From positions 1 through 64,000 of the forward strand of contig QUBZ01000008.1 of the NCBI GenBank assembly GCA_014338005.1: a stretch of DNA of 64,000 nucleotides, written 5' to 3'. Below the pieces are notes generated by a model that did no database searches, had not been told where the DNA came from, and was given only the letters and a program-made list of their open reading frames with translations. The translations under genes were made by a program, and so were the position numbers. Below are positions 51,707 to 58,766 of this stretch, one piece after another. Origin of the DNA: Chloroflexota bacterium. Lineage in GTDB: Bacteria; Chloroflexota; Anaerolineae; Aggregatilineales; Phototrophicaceae. The first letter of the stretch is position 1. Each line of letters starts with the position of its first letter.

Positions 51707-52536
51707 ACATCAAAACGCACAGGTTCCAGATCGGGGCGTTTGAGGCGCTGGTGATACAGGACGGCAGCAGGCCCGGCTCGCTGGAGGCAGTGATAAAACG
51801 TTACCCGGATGTCCCGCGCGCAGCCCTGGAAAACGCGGCGCAAACGCTGGGGCTGGATTGGGACGCCATCGAGCTTTCGCGCAATATCCTGCTGCTGGAT
51901 ACCGGGGCGCAGCGCGTCCTGGTGGATACCGGCGAGGGTATAGGGGACGGCCAGCTAACAGAGGCGCTGCCCGCCGCCGGGATTTCGCCGGAAAGGGTGA
52001 GTATCGTAATCCTCACACACGGACACGGCGACCACATCGGCGGCATTACGAACGCTGAAGGCCGGCTGCTGTACCCCAATGCCCGCTACGTGATGTGGAA
52101 AACAGAATGGGATTTTATGCTCGAACTGGCGCAGCAGGTCGAAGACCCGGACTATGCCGCTTTCATCCGGCGCAATCTGCTGCCCATCCAGGATCGTTTA
52201 ACCCTGATCGAAAGTGATACCGACATCCAGCCCGGCATCCGCGCTTTCGCCGCGCCGGGGCATACGGTCGGCCATATGGCGCTGCTGATCGAATCCGGCG
52301 GTCAACGTCTGCTGCACATCGTGGATGCGGCGCACCATCCGGCGCAGATCACCTATACCGACTGGTCGCCGCGCTTCGACCGCCAGCCGGAACTCGCCCG
52401 CGTCACCCGCCGCGCCCTCATCGAACGCGCCCTGAGCGAAAATCTGCCGGTGATGGCCTATCACTTCCCGTTTCCCGGCCTGGGGCGCGTGGCGCAGCGC
52501 GGCCAGATGGCCGTCTGGGAAGCCGGCACACCCTAA
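51703..52536 (+). CDS. MBL-fold hydrolase (lactonase-like)
   Basis: The 277-residue metallo-beta-lactamase-fold protein has THGHGDHIGG (H106, H108, D110, H111), PGHTVGHMA for the third His and HIVDAAHHP for the bridging Asp. Long N-terminal extension and spacing resemble AttM/AiiA-type lactonases and related hydrolases. No signal peptide, so cytosolic. Coupled by ATGA to the secreted protein upstream, although the functional link is not obvious. Confidence 0.83.
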   Translation: MNIKTHRFQIGAFEALVIQDGSRPGSLEAVIKRYPDVPRAALENAAQTLGLDWDAIELSRNILLLDTGAQRVLVDTGEGIGDGQLTEALPAAGISPERVSIVILTHGHGDHIGGITNAEGRLLYPNARYVMWKTEWDFMLELAQQVEDPDYAAFIRRNLLPIQDRLTLIESDTDIQPGIRAFAAPGHTVGHMALLIESGGQRLLHIVDAAHHPAQITYTDWSPRFDRQPELARVTRRALIERALSENLPVMAYHFPFPGLGRVAQRGQMAVWEAGTP

Positions 52537-52629
52537 GCCCGCCCGACTCTTAATGGATGCTCATCATCCCTGCTTGATTCGCGGCCTTGAATTCGGTATG
52601 GTGGGGGCGACGATGGTGGAAAGGAGTGT

Positions 52630-53379
52630 ATGGTGAGCCTGCGTTTTATTGTTATTGGATTGATCGTGCTGGCAGGGCTGGCGCTGCCGTTCGCAGCGGC
52701 GGCGCAGGAGACGGCAGCCGTCGCGGTGAGCAGCGGCGATGTTGAAGTGATGAGCGGCGGCCAGGCCTATGTTTCGTATCTGGCCGCGCCGGCCGATGGC
52801 GGGCCGTATCCGGCTGTGGTGCTGATTCACTCGTTTAACGGGCTGGAAGAAGGCTACCGCACCATGACCGATTTACTGGCTGCCGAGGGATTCGTCGTAC
52901 TGGCGGTCGGCTGGCAGACCTTCGAGCGCAGCCCCAGCGATGCGGTCGTGCGGCAGCTTCTCGATGACAGTGCGGCCTTCCTGTCCGCCCGCCCGGATGT
53001 GGACGCAGCGCGCATCGGTTTAACCGGCTTCTGCGCCGGTGGGCGTTATACCATGCTGTTACTGCCGCAGATGGACGTTTTTGCCGCCGGGGTGGCCTGG
53101 TACGGCTTCCCTTATTCCGGCGACACTCAGGCGGCCAATCTGGCTGCCGACCTGGACGCGCCCATGCTGATGATTCACGGGACGAACGACCAGCCCAGCC
53201 CGATTGGCGATATTTACCGCTATGCCGGGGCGCTGGCCGACGCCGGGGCGTATTTCGAGCTGAAGGTTTACCAGGGCGAACCGCATGGGTTTATGCTGTC
53301 CAACGGCCAGCTTCGTGAAGATGAAATCGCGCGCGATGCGTTTGATGAAATGGTGAGGTTCTTCCGCCGCAAGCTGTAA
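52630..53379 (+). CDS. Secreted dienelactone-hydrolase-family protein
   Basis: The 249-residue alpha/beta hydrolase has a signal peptide (1-25, cleavage near AAAQ). The catalytic triad is that of dienelactone hydrolases: nucleophile Cys135 in GFCAGG, Asp187 in HGTND and His219 in GEPHGF. Its substrate outside the cell is unknown. ATG 52630 follows AAAGGAG. It has its own cistron, with the G/C-rich repeat downstream. Confidence 0.87.
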   Translation: MVSLRFIVIGLIVLAGLALPFAAAAQETAAVAVSSGDVEVMSGGQAYVSYLAAPADGGPYPAVVLIHSFNGLEEGYRTMTDLLAAEGFVVLAVGWQTFERSPSDAVVRQLLDDSAAFLSARPDVDAARIGLTGFCAGGRYTMLLLPQMDVFAAGVAWYGFPYSGDTQAANLAADLDAPMLMIHGTNDQPSPIGDIYRYAGALADAGAYFELKVYQGEPHGFMLSNGQLREDEIARDAFDEMVRFFRRKL

Positions 53380-53457
53380 CCTTACCGTCATCGCTAGTCC
53401 CCACCAGGGCTATCGCATGAAGATACTTCGTCTCAATAAGTGGGCTTTCGCCTTTTG

Positions 53458-53627
53458 ACCCCACCCCCAAACCCCCTCGCGCTCAAGGGACATACGTCCC
53501 CATTCGGCTCGCCATTGCATAGAGAGGGGGGTTAAAAAGACTCTTACTCCCCCTTTCTGCGTGTGCGGCGACCGGAGGAAGTCTCTTTAGAGAGGAAAGG
53601 GGCTGAGGGGATAGGGGTTAACGTGGC
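53458..53627. repeat. G/C-rich inverted-repeat element, copy 4, largest
   Basis: About 170 bases between two convergent genes. The left end GACCCCACCCCCAAACCCCC through GGCTCGCC is a near-identical inverted copy of 33903-33960; the right end reads GGGGCTGAGGGGATAGGGGTT. Internal sequence includes GAGAGGGGGG and a CTCTTTAGAGAG palindrome. No gene is seen in 53380-53662. Confidence 0.75.
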
Positions 53628-53662
53628 GCGAAATTACAGTTTGAAGCGATTACCCTGCCGCC

Positions 53663-54487
53663 TCATCCCCACTTTTTGACCAGTTTGATGTAATCGTAGG
53701 CTTCGCTCAGGCGTTTAAAACGCGCTTCGGCTTCAGCTTTGGGCAGGTGGCTCACGTCCGGGTGAACTTCAAATGCCAGCCGACGAAAAGCGGCCTTCAC
53801 ATCCTCGCGCCGGGCGTCCGGCGGCAGGCCCAGCAGAGCGTAGCTGGCCTCCAGGCGGGTCGGCGGCGGGGCAAACGCCGGCTGGCCGCGTTCCGGTGGG
53901 GGCGGCGGGCCGCCATTAGGGGTGCTGTGGGCGGCAGGCGGGCGAAAACCGGCGCTGCAGGGCGCGGCTTCCGGCTCAAAATCGGCCAGCAGCCAGTAGC
54001 CCTTCACCGGGCCGTATTTGACCGTATGGCGGAAGTGCCGCAGATTCTCAACTTTTACCTCCGGGCCGCTGCGGGCTTCCACTTCGGTACGGCTGACCGG
54101 AGCGAAGCTCACCAGCCGCAGGGCAGGCGTATCGTCCGGCTTGAGGAAATACGCATACAGGCGGTCGCGGCTGAGGGCGTGAACGGCCAGATACCAGCGG
54201 TCGGCGGGGACGTGCTGGCCGGGGCGCGGCAGCAGGCGCGCATCCACCAGAAACAGGGTGTTGATGCCCGCGCCGGTGGCCTGCTCGACAATACGTTTGA
54301 GCCTGGATGGTTTCAGCGGTTCGTCTATCAGGTGAATGTGGACAACGATGCCGGCCCAGGTTAACACCGTCACATCGGGCGAACGCGCCAGGTCCCCGGC
54401 GGTGGTCATCGGGGTGATAGTGCATCGCTGAACGTTCACCAGTTGGACGAGCTGCGCGCGCAGCCAGTGTTGAACGGTCGTTTTCAA
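53663..54487 (-). CDS. Protein with C-terminal J-domain
   Basis: The 274-residue cytosolic protein has an N-terminal alpha/beta domain (about 1-165, VVHIHLIDEPL..., LFLVDARLLP) of no recognised family, a Pro-rich linker (about 180-210) and a C-terminal J-domain (about 211-270) with SYALLGLPPDA and HPD at 242-244 in FEVHPDVSHLP. The J-domain should stimulate a DnaK. The C-terminal J placement is uncommon. It overlaps the small membrane protein gene upstream by 4 bases, in a three-gene unit with a GH13 enzyme. Confidence 0.75.
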   Translation of the reverse strand: MKTTVQHWLRAQLVQLVNVQRCTITPMTTAGDLARSPDVTVLTWAGIVVHIHLIDEPLKPSRLKRIVEQATGAGINTLFLVDARLLPRPGQHVPADRWYLAVHALSRDRLYAYFLKPDDTPALRLVSFAPVSRTEVEARSGPEVKVENLRHFRHTVKYGPVKGYWLLADFEPEAAPCSAGFRPPAAHSTPNGGPPPPPERGQPAFAPPPTRLEASYALLGLPPDARREDVKAAFRRLAFEVHPDVSHLPKAEAEARFKRLSEAYDYIKLVKKWG

Positions 54488-54909
54488 GGCGTTTTTCCGC
54501 TAAAAACCAGCCAGATTAACGATAAACCCAGTCCCGACAAGCCGCCCGCCAGCGCCCAGGCCGGCGCGCGTTCCAGCATCGCCAGCATCAGCCCCGGCGG
54601 AAAGTCGAGAAACACGTGCGCGTGCAGGGCATTTTTGAAAAACATAAATCCGGCGGCGGCGATACTCGCCCCCAGACCGATCAAAATCCCCAGCAGCGCC
54701 GCCAACAGGGGCGCGTAAATACGCGGGAAATCCTGCCCCCCCAGTTTATCCAGCGCGAGAAAAAGGTTCAAGAGCGCCGACAGCCCCAGGCCGAGCAGGG
54801 ACACCGGCCAGACGGCGGTATCCTCCAGGCTCAACCACAGCAGCGCCAGCAGGCCGAACGGCAGCGCGACCAGCCGGGCGCGGCGTCCGGGGCGGGGCAG
54901 ACGTAACAT
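54484..54909 (-). CDS. Small membrane protein, unknown function
   Basis: A protein of about 141 residues with four hydrophobic segments (near 15-32, 36-52, 62-88 and 115-135). No family is recognised. The start at 54909 overlaps the stop of the GH13 gene by one base (TGATG) and gives MLRLPRPGRRARLVALPFG, a positive-inside N-terminus; a 14-codon longer version would overlap the GH13 gene. It is coupled to the J-domain gene downstream. Confidence 0.6.
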   Translation of the reverse strand: MLRLPRPGRRARLVALPFGLLALLWLSLEDTAVWPVSLLGLGLSALLNLFLALDKLGGQDFPRIYAPLLAALLGILIGLGASIAAAGFMFFKNALHAHVFLDFPPGLMLAMLERAPAWALAGGLSGLGLSLIWLVFSGKTP

Positions 54910-56396
54910 CAGGCCGGCTCGAAGTGGAAGATATGCACGCCATACGGCCACAGGTCTACATACAGGCCGATGTTTTCGATCAACTCGCCCTTCCGCAGAA
55001 AACGCCCGCCGTTGAGTACATCGTTTAAATGCCAGTTGGCAGGCGCGATTTCCGGCCAGGCGGCCAGGTTGATATGCCCCTGCGACTGCTGATCGCTCAG
55101 GTTGATGACGATCAGCCGGTGATCGCCTGCGTGACGCCAGCCGTAGGCGATTAGGTTTTCGTGCGTGTGGTTATCTTTGGCTTTTGTCACCGGCAGCAGC
55201 CGCCATTCGCCGTGCTGGTAAATGGGGTGGCGGGTTTCGGCCAGCACCTTCAGGTGAAATGCTTTGAGGTCGGCATTAGGCGGTTCGTAAGGCTGGCGGC
55301 CAATCTGCACCGGCAGTTTAACGCGCCGCCCGACGAGCTGGCCGTCGTGGATGAGCGTCGCGCCGGGCAGCGTGCAGATGAGCGCCGTCGCCGGGCGCTG
55401 CCGCTGCAAACCCAGTGCTTCGGCGGCGCGCTGTTCGTCGTGGTTTTCGATAAAACGCACCTGCTGCCGCTGGAACGGCAGCACCGCCGTCAGATGATCG
55501 CGCAGGTCTTTGATCTTGCCGTCTATGATGCGGTCGTACAGGCGTTTGTCGTAAGTGAAGTCGAAGCCCATTTGCAGCAGGCGGGCTTCCATATCCCAGT
55601 ACACTTCGGCGATGAAACAAAAATCGGGGAACGCTTCCTTCACCTGGGGGATGACCTCCTCCCAGAACTCGCGCGTCGGGGCGGCGCCGATATAGTTCTG
55701 CCAGGTGCGGGCGAAGATGTTGTTGACCAGCAGCATCGCCATGTCGCAGCGCACGCCGTCGCACTGGTCGGCGATGTCCAGCAGAGTCGCCAGCATGGCC
55801 TGGCGCGCGCCAGGATGAAATACGTTGATCTGGGCCGTATCCACCCAGCCGGGGAAATACGGGTCGCGGCCATGCGCCACGATGATCGTTCGCCCGGTGG
55901 CATCGCGGGCGGAGAAAAAGTTATTCGGCTGTTTTTCCATGTCGCGCGGGGTGCCGAGCAGCAGGTAATCCGGGTGGGTTCGCACCCAGGCATGGTCGGA
56001 GGCGACATGATTCGGCACGTAGTCCAGCACCAGACGCAGGCCGCGTTCGTGCAGGCGCTTGCGGAAGGCCGCCAGGCCGCGCCGCCCGCCCAGGTTTTCG
56101 TCCACCTGGTACGAACCGATGGCGTAGGCCGAGCCGATGATGTCGTCATAGGTCAGGTCGGGCAGGGCGGGTTTGTACTGCGCGGCGTATTTGAGGGCGC
56201 TGGCGCGGGCTGCCGCGCTGCGCGTCCACACGCCCATCAGCCAGATGGCGTCCATGCCGTAGCCGGCCAGTTCATCGAGGATTTTATCCGGCACGTTTTC
56301 CAGCGTCACCGGCCAGTTGTAATCGCGGCTGAGGGAGTCCAGCCAGACCCAGGTGTTAATCTCGTAAATAAACGGCTTGAGCGGCCAGGGAGTCAC
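54909..56396 (-). CDS. GH13 alpha-amylase-family enzyme
   Basis: The 495-residue (beta/alpha)8 glycoside hydrolase or transglycosylase retains all catalytic residues: region I DYVPNH at 125-130, nucleophile D218 in GVRCDMAML, acid/base E264 in FIAEVYWD and D320 in IENHDE. No signal peptide, so it acts on intracellular alpha-glucans or maltodextrins. The open active-site loop HGRDPYFPGWVDTAQINVFHP resembles glucanotransferase or amylosucrase-like relatives, but specificity cannot be set. First gene of a unit with a membrane protein and a J-domain protein. Confidence 0.87.
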   Translation of the reverse strand: MTPWPLKPFIYEINTWVWLDSLSRDYNWPVTLENVPDKILDELAGYGMDAIWLMGVWTRSAAARASALKYAAQYKPALPDLTYDDIIGSAYAIGSYQVDENLGGRRGLAAFRKRLHERGLRLVLDYVPNHVASDHAWVRTHPDYLLLGTPRDMEKQPNNFFSARDATGRTIIVAHGRDPYFPGWVDTAQINVFHPGARQAMLATLLDIADQCDGVRCDMAMLLVNNIFARTWQNYIGAAPTREFWEEVIPQVKEAFPDFCFIAEVYWDMEARLLQMGFDFTYDKRLYDRIIDGKIKDLRDHLTAVLPFQRQQVRFIENHDEQRAAEALGLQRQRPATALICTLPGATLIHDGQLVGRRVKLPVQIGRQPYEPPNADLKAFHLKVLAETRHPIYQHGEWRLLPVTKAKDNHTHENLIAYGWRHAGDHRLIVINLSDQQSQGHINLAAWPEIAPANWHLNDVLNGGRFLRKGELIENIGLYVDLWPYGVHIFHFEPA

Positions 56397-56552
56397 GGCA
56401 TCTCCTATTTTCAGGCAGGTTCAACCGACAGCATAATTGTATTGTGCGCTGGCGGGCGCAGTTGGTTCACTGGTGTGATGACAACCTTACCACAAGTTTG
56501 GATAATTACGATAGTTTCTAAAAAATCCTGACCCAGGAGACAGGCGGAAATC

Positions 56553-56894
56553 ATGGCCGATTTTTATATCCCTTCAACCGACAGCGCGCAGGTGGAAATG
56601 CTGCCGGGCGTCTACCGGCGCACGATGGGGACGACCGACGAGGCGATGTTATGCGAGTTTTTCCTCAAGCGCGAGGCGGTCGTGCCGCCGCACAGCCATC
56701 TCAACGACCAGGTGGGATATGTAGTATTTGGCCGGGTGGAGTTCCGCATCGGGGAAGAAAGGCGCATTTGCCTGCCGGGCGACAGCTACGCCATCCCCGG
56801 CGGCATCACGCACAGCGCGCGGGCACTGGTGGATTCGCTGCTGATTGACGTGTTTTCGCCGCCGCGCGACGATTACCGCACCGAGGCGCGTTAA
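56553..56894 (+). CDS. Cupin-domain protein
   Basis: The 113-residue single-domain cupin has motif 1 PHSHLNDQVGYVVFGRVEF (two His and a Gln in place of the usual Glu) and motif 2 PGDSYAIPGGITHSA (third His). The metal site therefore seems complete. Such small cupins are sugar-binding, isomerase or dioxygenase-like; no substrate can be given. GGAGACAGG precedes ATG 56553. Confidence 0.85.
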   Translation: MADFYIPSTDSAQVEMLPGVYRRTMGTTDEAMLCEFFLKREAVVPPHSHLNDQVGYVVFGRVEFRIGEERRICLPGDSYAIPGGITHSARALVDSLLIDVFSPPRDDYRTEAR

Positions 56895-56926
56895 AGCGCC
56901 GCTTTTCCGCTGCCGCGCGGCTGGGC

Positions 56927-56932
56927 TATAAT
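56927..56932 (+). promoter_or_regulatory. -10 element before the SGNH-MBOAT cluster
   Basis: A perfect TATAAT lies in GC-rich DNA 49 bases before ATG 56981, in the 86-base gap after the cupin gene. The -35 position is weak. It is the best promoter candidate for the whole six-gene acylation cluster. Confidence 0.5.
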
Positions 56933-56980
56933 GAGCGGGGTTTTTATCTTTTCAGCCGGCGCGGGCGGCATCATAATCAT

Positions 56981-58117
56981 ATGGCCTTTGTGAAGGTATT
57001 ACTTCTGGCAGGGCTGGCGCTGATTCTGGCCGGGCATCCGGCCACAGCCCAGGAAACACCCCTGGAAACCACCGCACACCGGGCGGCGGTGGTGTACGCC
57101 GGGCCGGGCGACAGCTACCGGCAGCTTGCCGTGCTGCGCCCCGGTAATGCCGTCCAGATCATCGAGCGCAACAGCGTCGGCAACTGGCTGCACGTCCGCC
57201 AGGAAGACCGCAACGGCTTCGTTAAACTGGACGGCTGGGTGATGATAGGGTATCTGAACATTCCGGCGGCGCTGCGTTTGAGCCGGCTGGCGGCCAATAC
57301 CGAACTGGCGGACGCCGACCCCTCTGCCGTCAACAGCCGTTCGCTGGCGGCGCTGTACGCCGCGCCGGTCATCTCGCCCATCAGCGAGGCCATGCGCGGG
57401 GTGTACGCGCTGGGGCAGCAGTTGGGCAACCACAGCGACGTAGTGACAAAAGTGGGCGACAGCCTGACCTTCAACCCCATGTACCTGGAGCCGATGAGCG
57501 ACCCGCGTTACGAGCTGGGGCCGTATGATTACCTGGAGGACGCGCTGCGTTATTTCGGCCCGTCCACCGCCGGGGGCAGCGCGGCGGCCCGCATGGCGCT
57601 GGCGACCTACGTCATCTTCGACCCGATGTGGGCCGACAAAACGCTGTGCCGGCCGGGTGAATCGCCGCTGGACTGCGAATACCGGCGCAAGCGGCCCGGC
57701 GTGGCCTTCATCTTGTTCGGGCCGAACGACGCGCGCCATACCACCCGCGAAAAATACACCGAGCAAATGGGCAAAATCGTCACCGAGACGCTGAACCGGG
57801 GCATCATCCCGGTGCTGTCTACCTTCAGCGTCCACCCGGACGACCCCTACTGGTGGCAGGCCATCGAACTGAACCTGGGGCTGCTGGACGTGGCCGCCGA
57901 ATACGACGTGCCGCTCATCAACCTGTGGGCGGCGGCGCGCCCGCTGCCGGACTACGGCCTCGACCGGGATAAAGTGCATATGAAAAACAGCGGTTTCACC
58001 TATCTCAAGTTTTCCACCGGCCACGAAAGCTGGTACGGGACGAGCCTGCGTAATCTGTTGAGTTTGAAGATGCTGGACGAGATTTACCATTCGATCATTC
58101 TGGAGGCGGACGCATGA
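56981..58117 (+). CDS. Secreted SH3-SGNH-type protein 1 of the MBOAT cluster
   Basis: The 378-residue exported protein has signal peptide 1-23, a bacterial SH3-like domain (about 30-92, AVVYAGPGDSYRQLAVLRPGN...NWLHV...DGWV) and an SGNH-hydrolase-like domain from about 130. Catalytic-type residues are S161 in VGDSLT, N249 in FGPND, and D330 and H333 in DKVH. Cys223 and Cys232 flank a GESPLDCEYR insert shared with the paralogue at 60224-61285. Role inferred: transfer or removal of acyl groups on a surface polymer, with the SH3 part binding cell wall. ATGA overlap joins it to the lipoprotein gene. Confidence 0.82.
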   Translation: MAFVKVLLLAGLALILAGHPATAQETPLETTAHRAAVVYAGPGDSYRQLAVLRPGNAVQIIERNSVGNWLHVRQEDRNGFVKLDGWVMIGYLNIPAALRLSRLAANTELADADPSAVNSRSLAALYAAPVISPISEAMRGVYALGQQLGNHSDVVTKVGDSLTFNPMYLEPMSDPRYELGPYDYLEDALRYFGPSTAGGSAAARMALATYVIFDPMWADKTLCRPGESPLDCEYRRKRPGVAFILFGPNDARHTTREKYTEQMGKIVTETLNRGIIPVLSTFSVHPDDPYWWQAIELNLGLLDVAAEYDVPLINLWAAARPLPDYGLDRDKVHMKNSGFTYLKFSTGHESWYGTSLRNLLSLKMLDEIYHSIILEADA

Positions 58118-58488
58118 GGACAGGTTTGCTGCTGATTCTGCTGGCGCTGCTGCTGGCGGCCTGCGCCGGCGGTGACAGCGGCGCGGGCGATCCGGCGGAG
58201 GCCGTCGAGCGGTATTTGCAGGCAAAAATCGCCGGGGACGCCGATGGCGTGCGCGCCCTGCTGTGCAGCGCGAAGGAAGCCGACCTGGATATGGAGGCGG
58301 GGTCGTTCGCGGCGGTGGAAGCCCGGTTAGAAGATGTGGACTGTCAGCGCGACAGCGATACCGACGTGGTGCGCTGCCAGGGTAAAATCGTAGCTACCTA
58401 CGGGACGGAAGACCTGGACTTCCCACTGTCGGCTTACCGCGTGGTGCTGGAAGGCGGCGTCTGGAAATGGTGCGGGGAGGCCGGTTGA
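58114..58488 (+). CDS. Small lipoprotein of the MBOAT cluster
   Basis: The 124-residue protein has a lipobox LLAAC with Cys17, so it is anchored to the outer face of the membrane. The mature part (about 25-124) looks like a small cystatin/NTF2-like DUF4878-type fold: helix AVERYLQAKIAGDADGVRALLC then four strands ending VVLEGGVWKWCGE. It has further Cys residues (51, 76, 90, 120), possibly two disulfides. It overlaps the SGNH gene before it by 4 bases and the miniprotein gene after it by one base, so it belongs to the acylation unit. Confidence 0.8.
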   Translation: MRTGLLLILLALLLAACAGGDSGAGDPAEAVERYLQAKIAGDADGVRALLCSAKEADLDMEAGSFAAVEARLEDVDCQRDSDTDVVRCQGKIVATYGTEDLDFPLSAYRVVLEGGVWKWCGEAG

Positions 58489-58604
58489 TGCGGCGGCTGT
58501 TTTCCCGCGAGAACCTGCTGGCGCTGGCGCTGTGCCTGCTGGCGATCCTGCTGCTGATCGTCACCACCGACTCCGCGCCGCTGTGGATTTACCAGGGTTT
58601 TTAG
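58488..58604 (+). CDS. DltX-like 38-residue membrane miniprotein
   Basis: A short frame starts at ATG 58488, sharing the A of the lipoprotein stop (TGATG), and ends at TAG 58604. The product has a basic cytosolic N-terminus (MRRLFSREN), one transmembrane helix (about 10-26) and a short extracytoplasmic tail ending in WIYQGF. The S. aureus DltX ends FIYNEF (from memory), whose Tyr relays D-alanine from the MBOAT DltB to DltD. Size, topology, aromatic-Ile-Tyr-x-x-Phe ending at the C-terminus, and position just before an MBOAT gene all agree. Homology is inferred from motif and context only. Confidence 0.72.
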   Translation: MRRLFSRENLLALALCLLAILLLIVTTDSAPLWIYQGF

Positions 58605-58650
58605 GCCGTTTTTAGATCGAAGCTGAACCGGCAGGCAGCTTGTGGACGCG

Positions 58651-58754
58651 GTATACCGCGCCCTTACTCAGCACTTGGAACTTAAGATGTTCCTCGCGGC
58701 GCTGAAAGACGAGGAGTATACTGCGCCCTTACTCGGAACTCAGCACTTGGAACT
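58651..58754 (+). repeat. Direct repeat before the MBOAT gene
   Basis: The 32-base unit GTATACCGCGCCCTTACTC-AGCACTTGGAACT at 58651-58682 recurs at 58716-58754 with one substitution and a 7-base insertion that repeats GGAACTC. The second copy ends 12 bases before the MBOAT start. GGAACT-rich short repeats of this kind may be slippage products. Confidence 0.7.
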
Positions 58755-58766
58755 CGGAACTTATTT

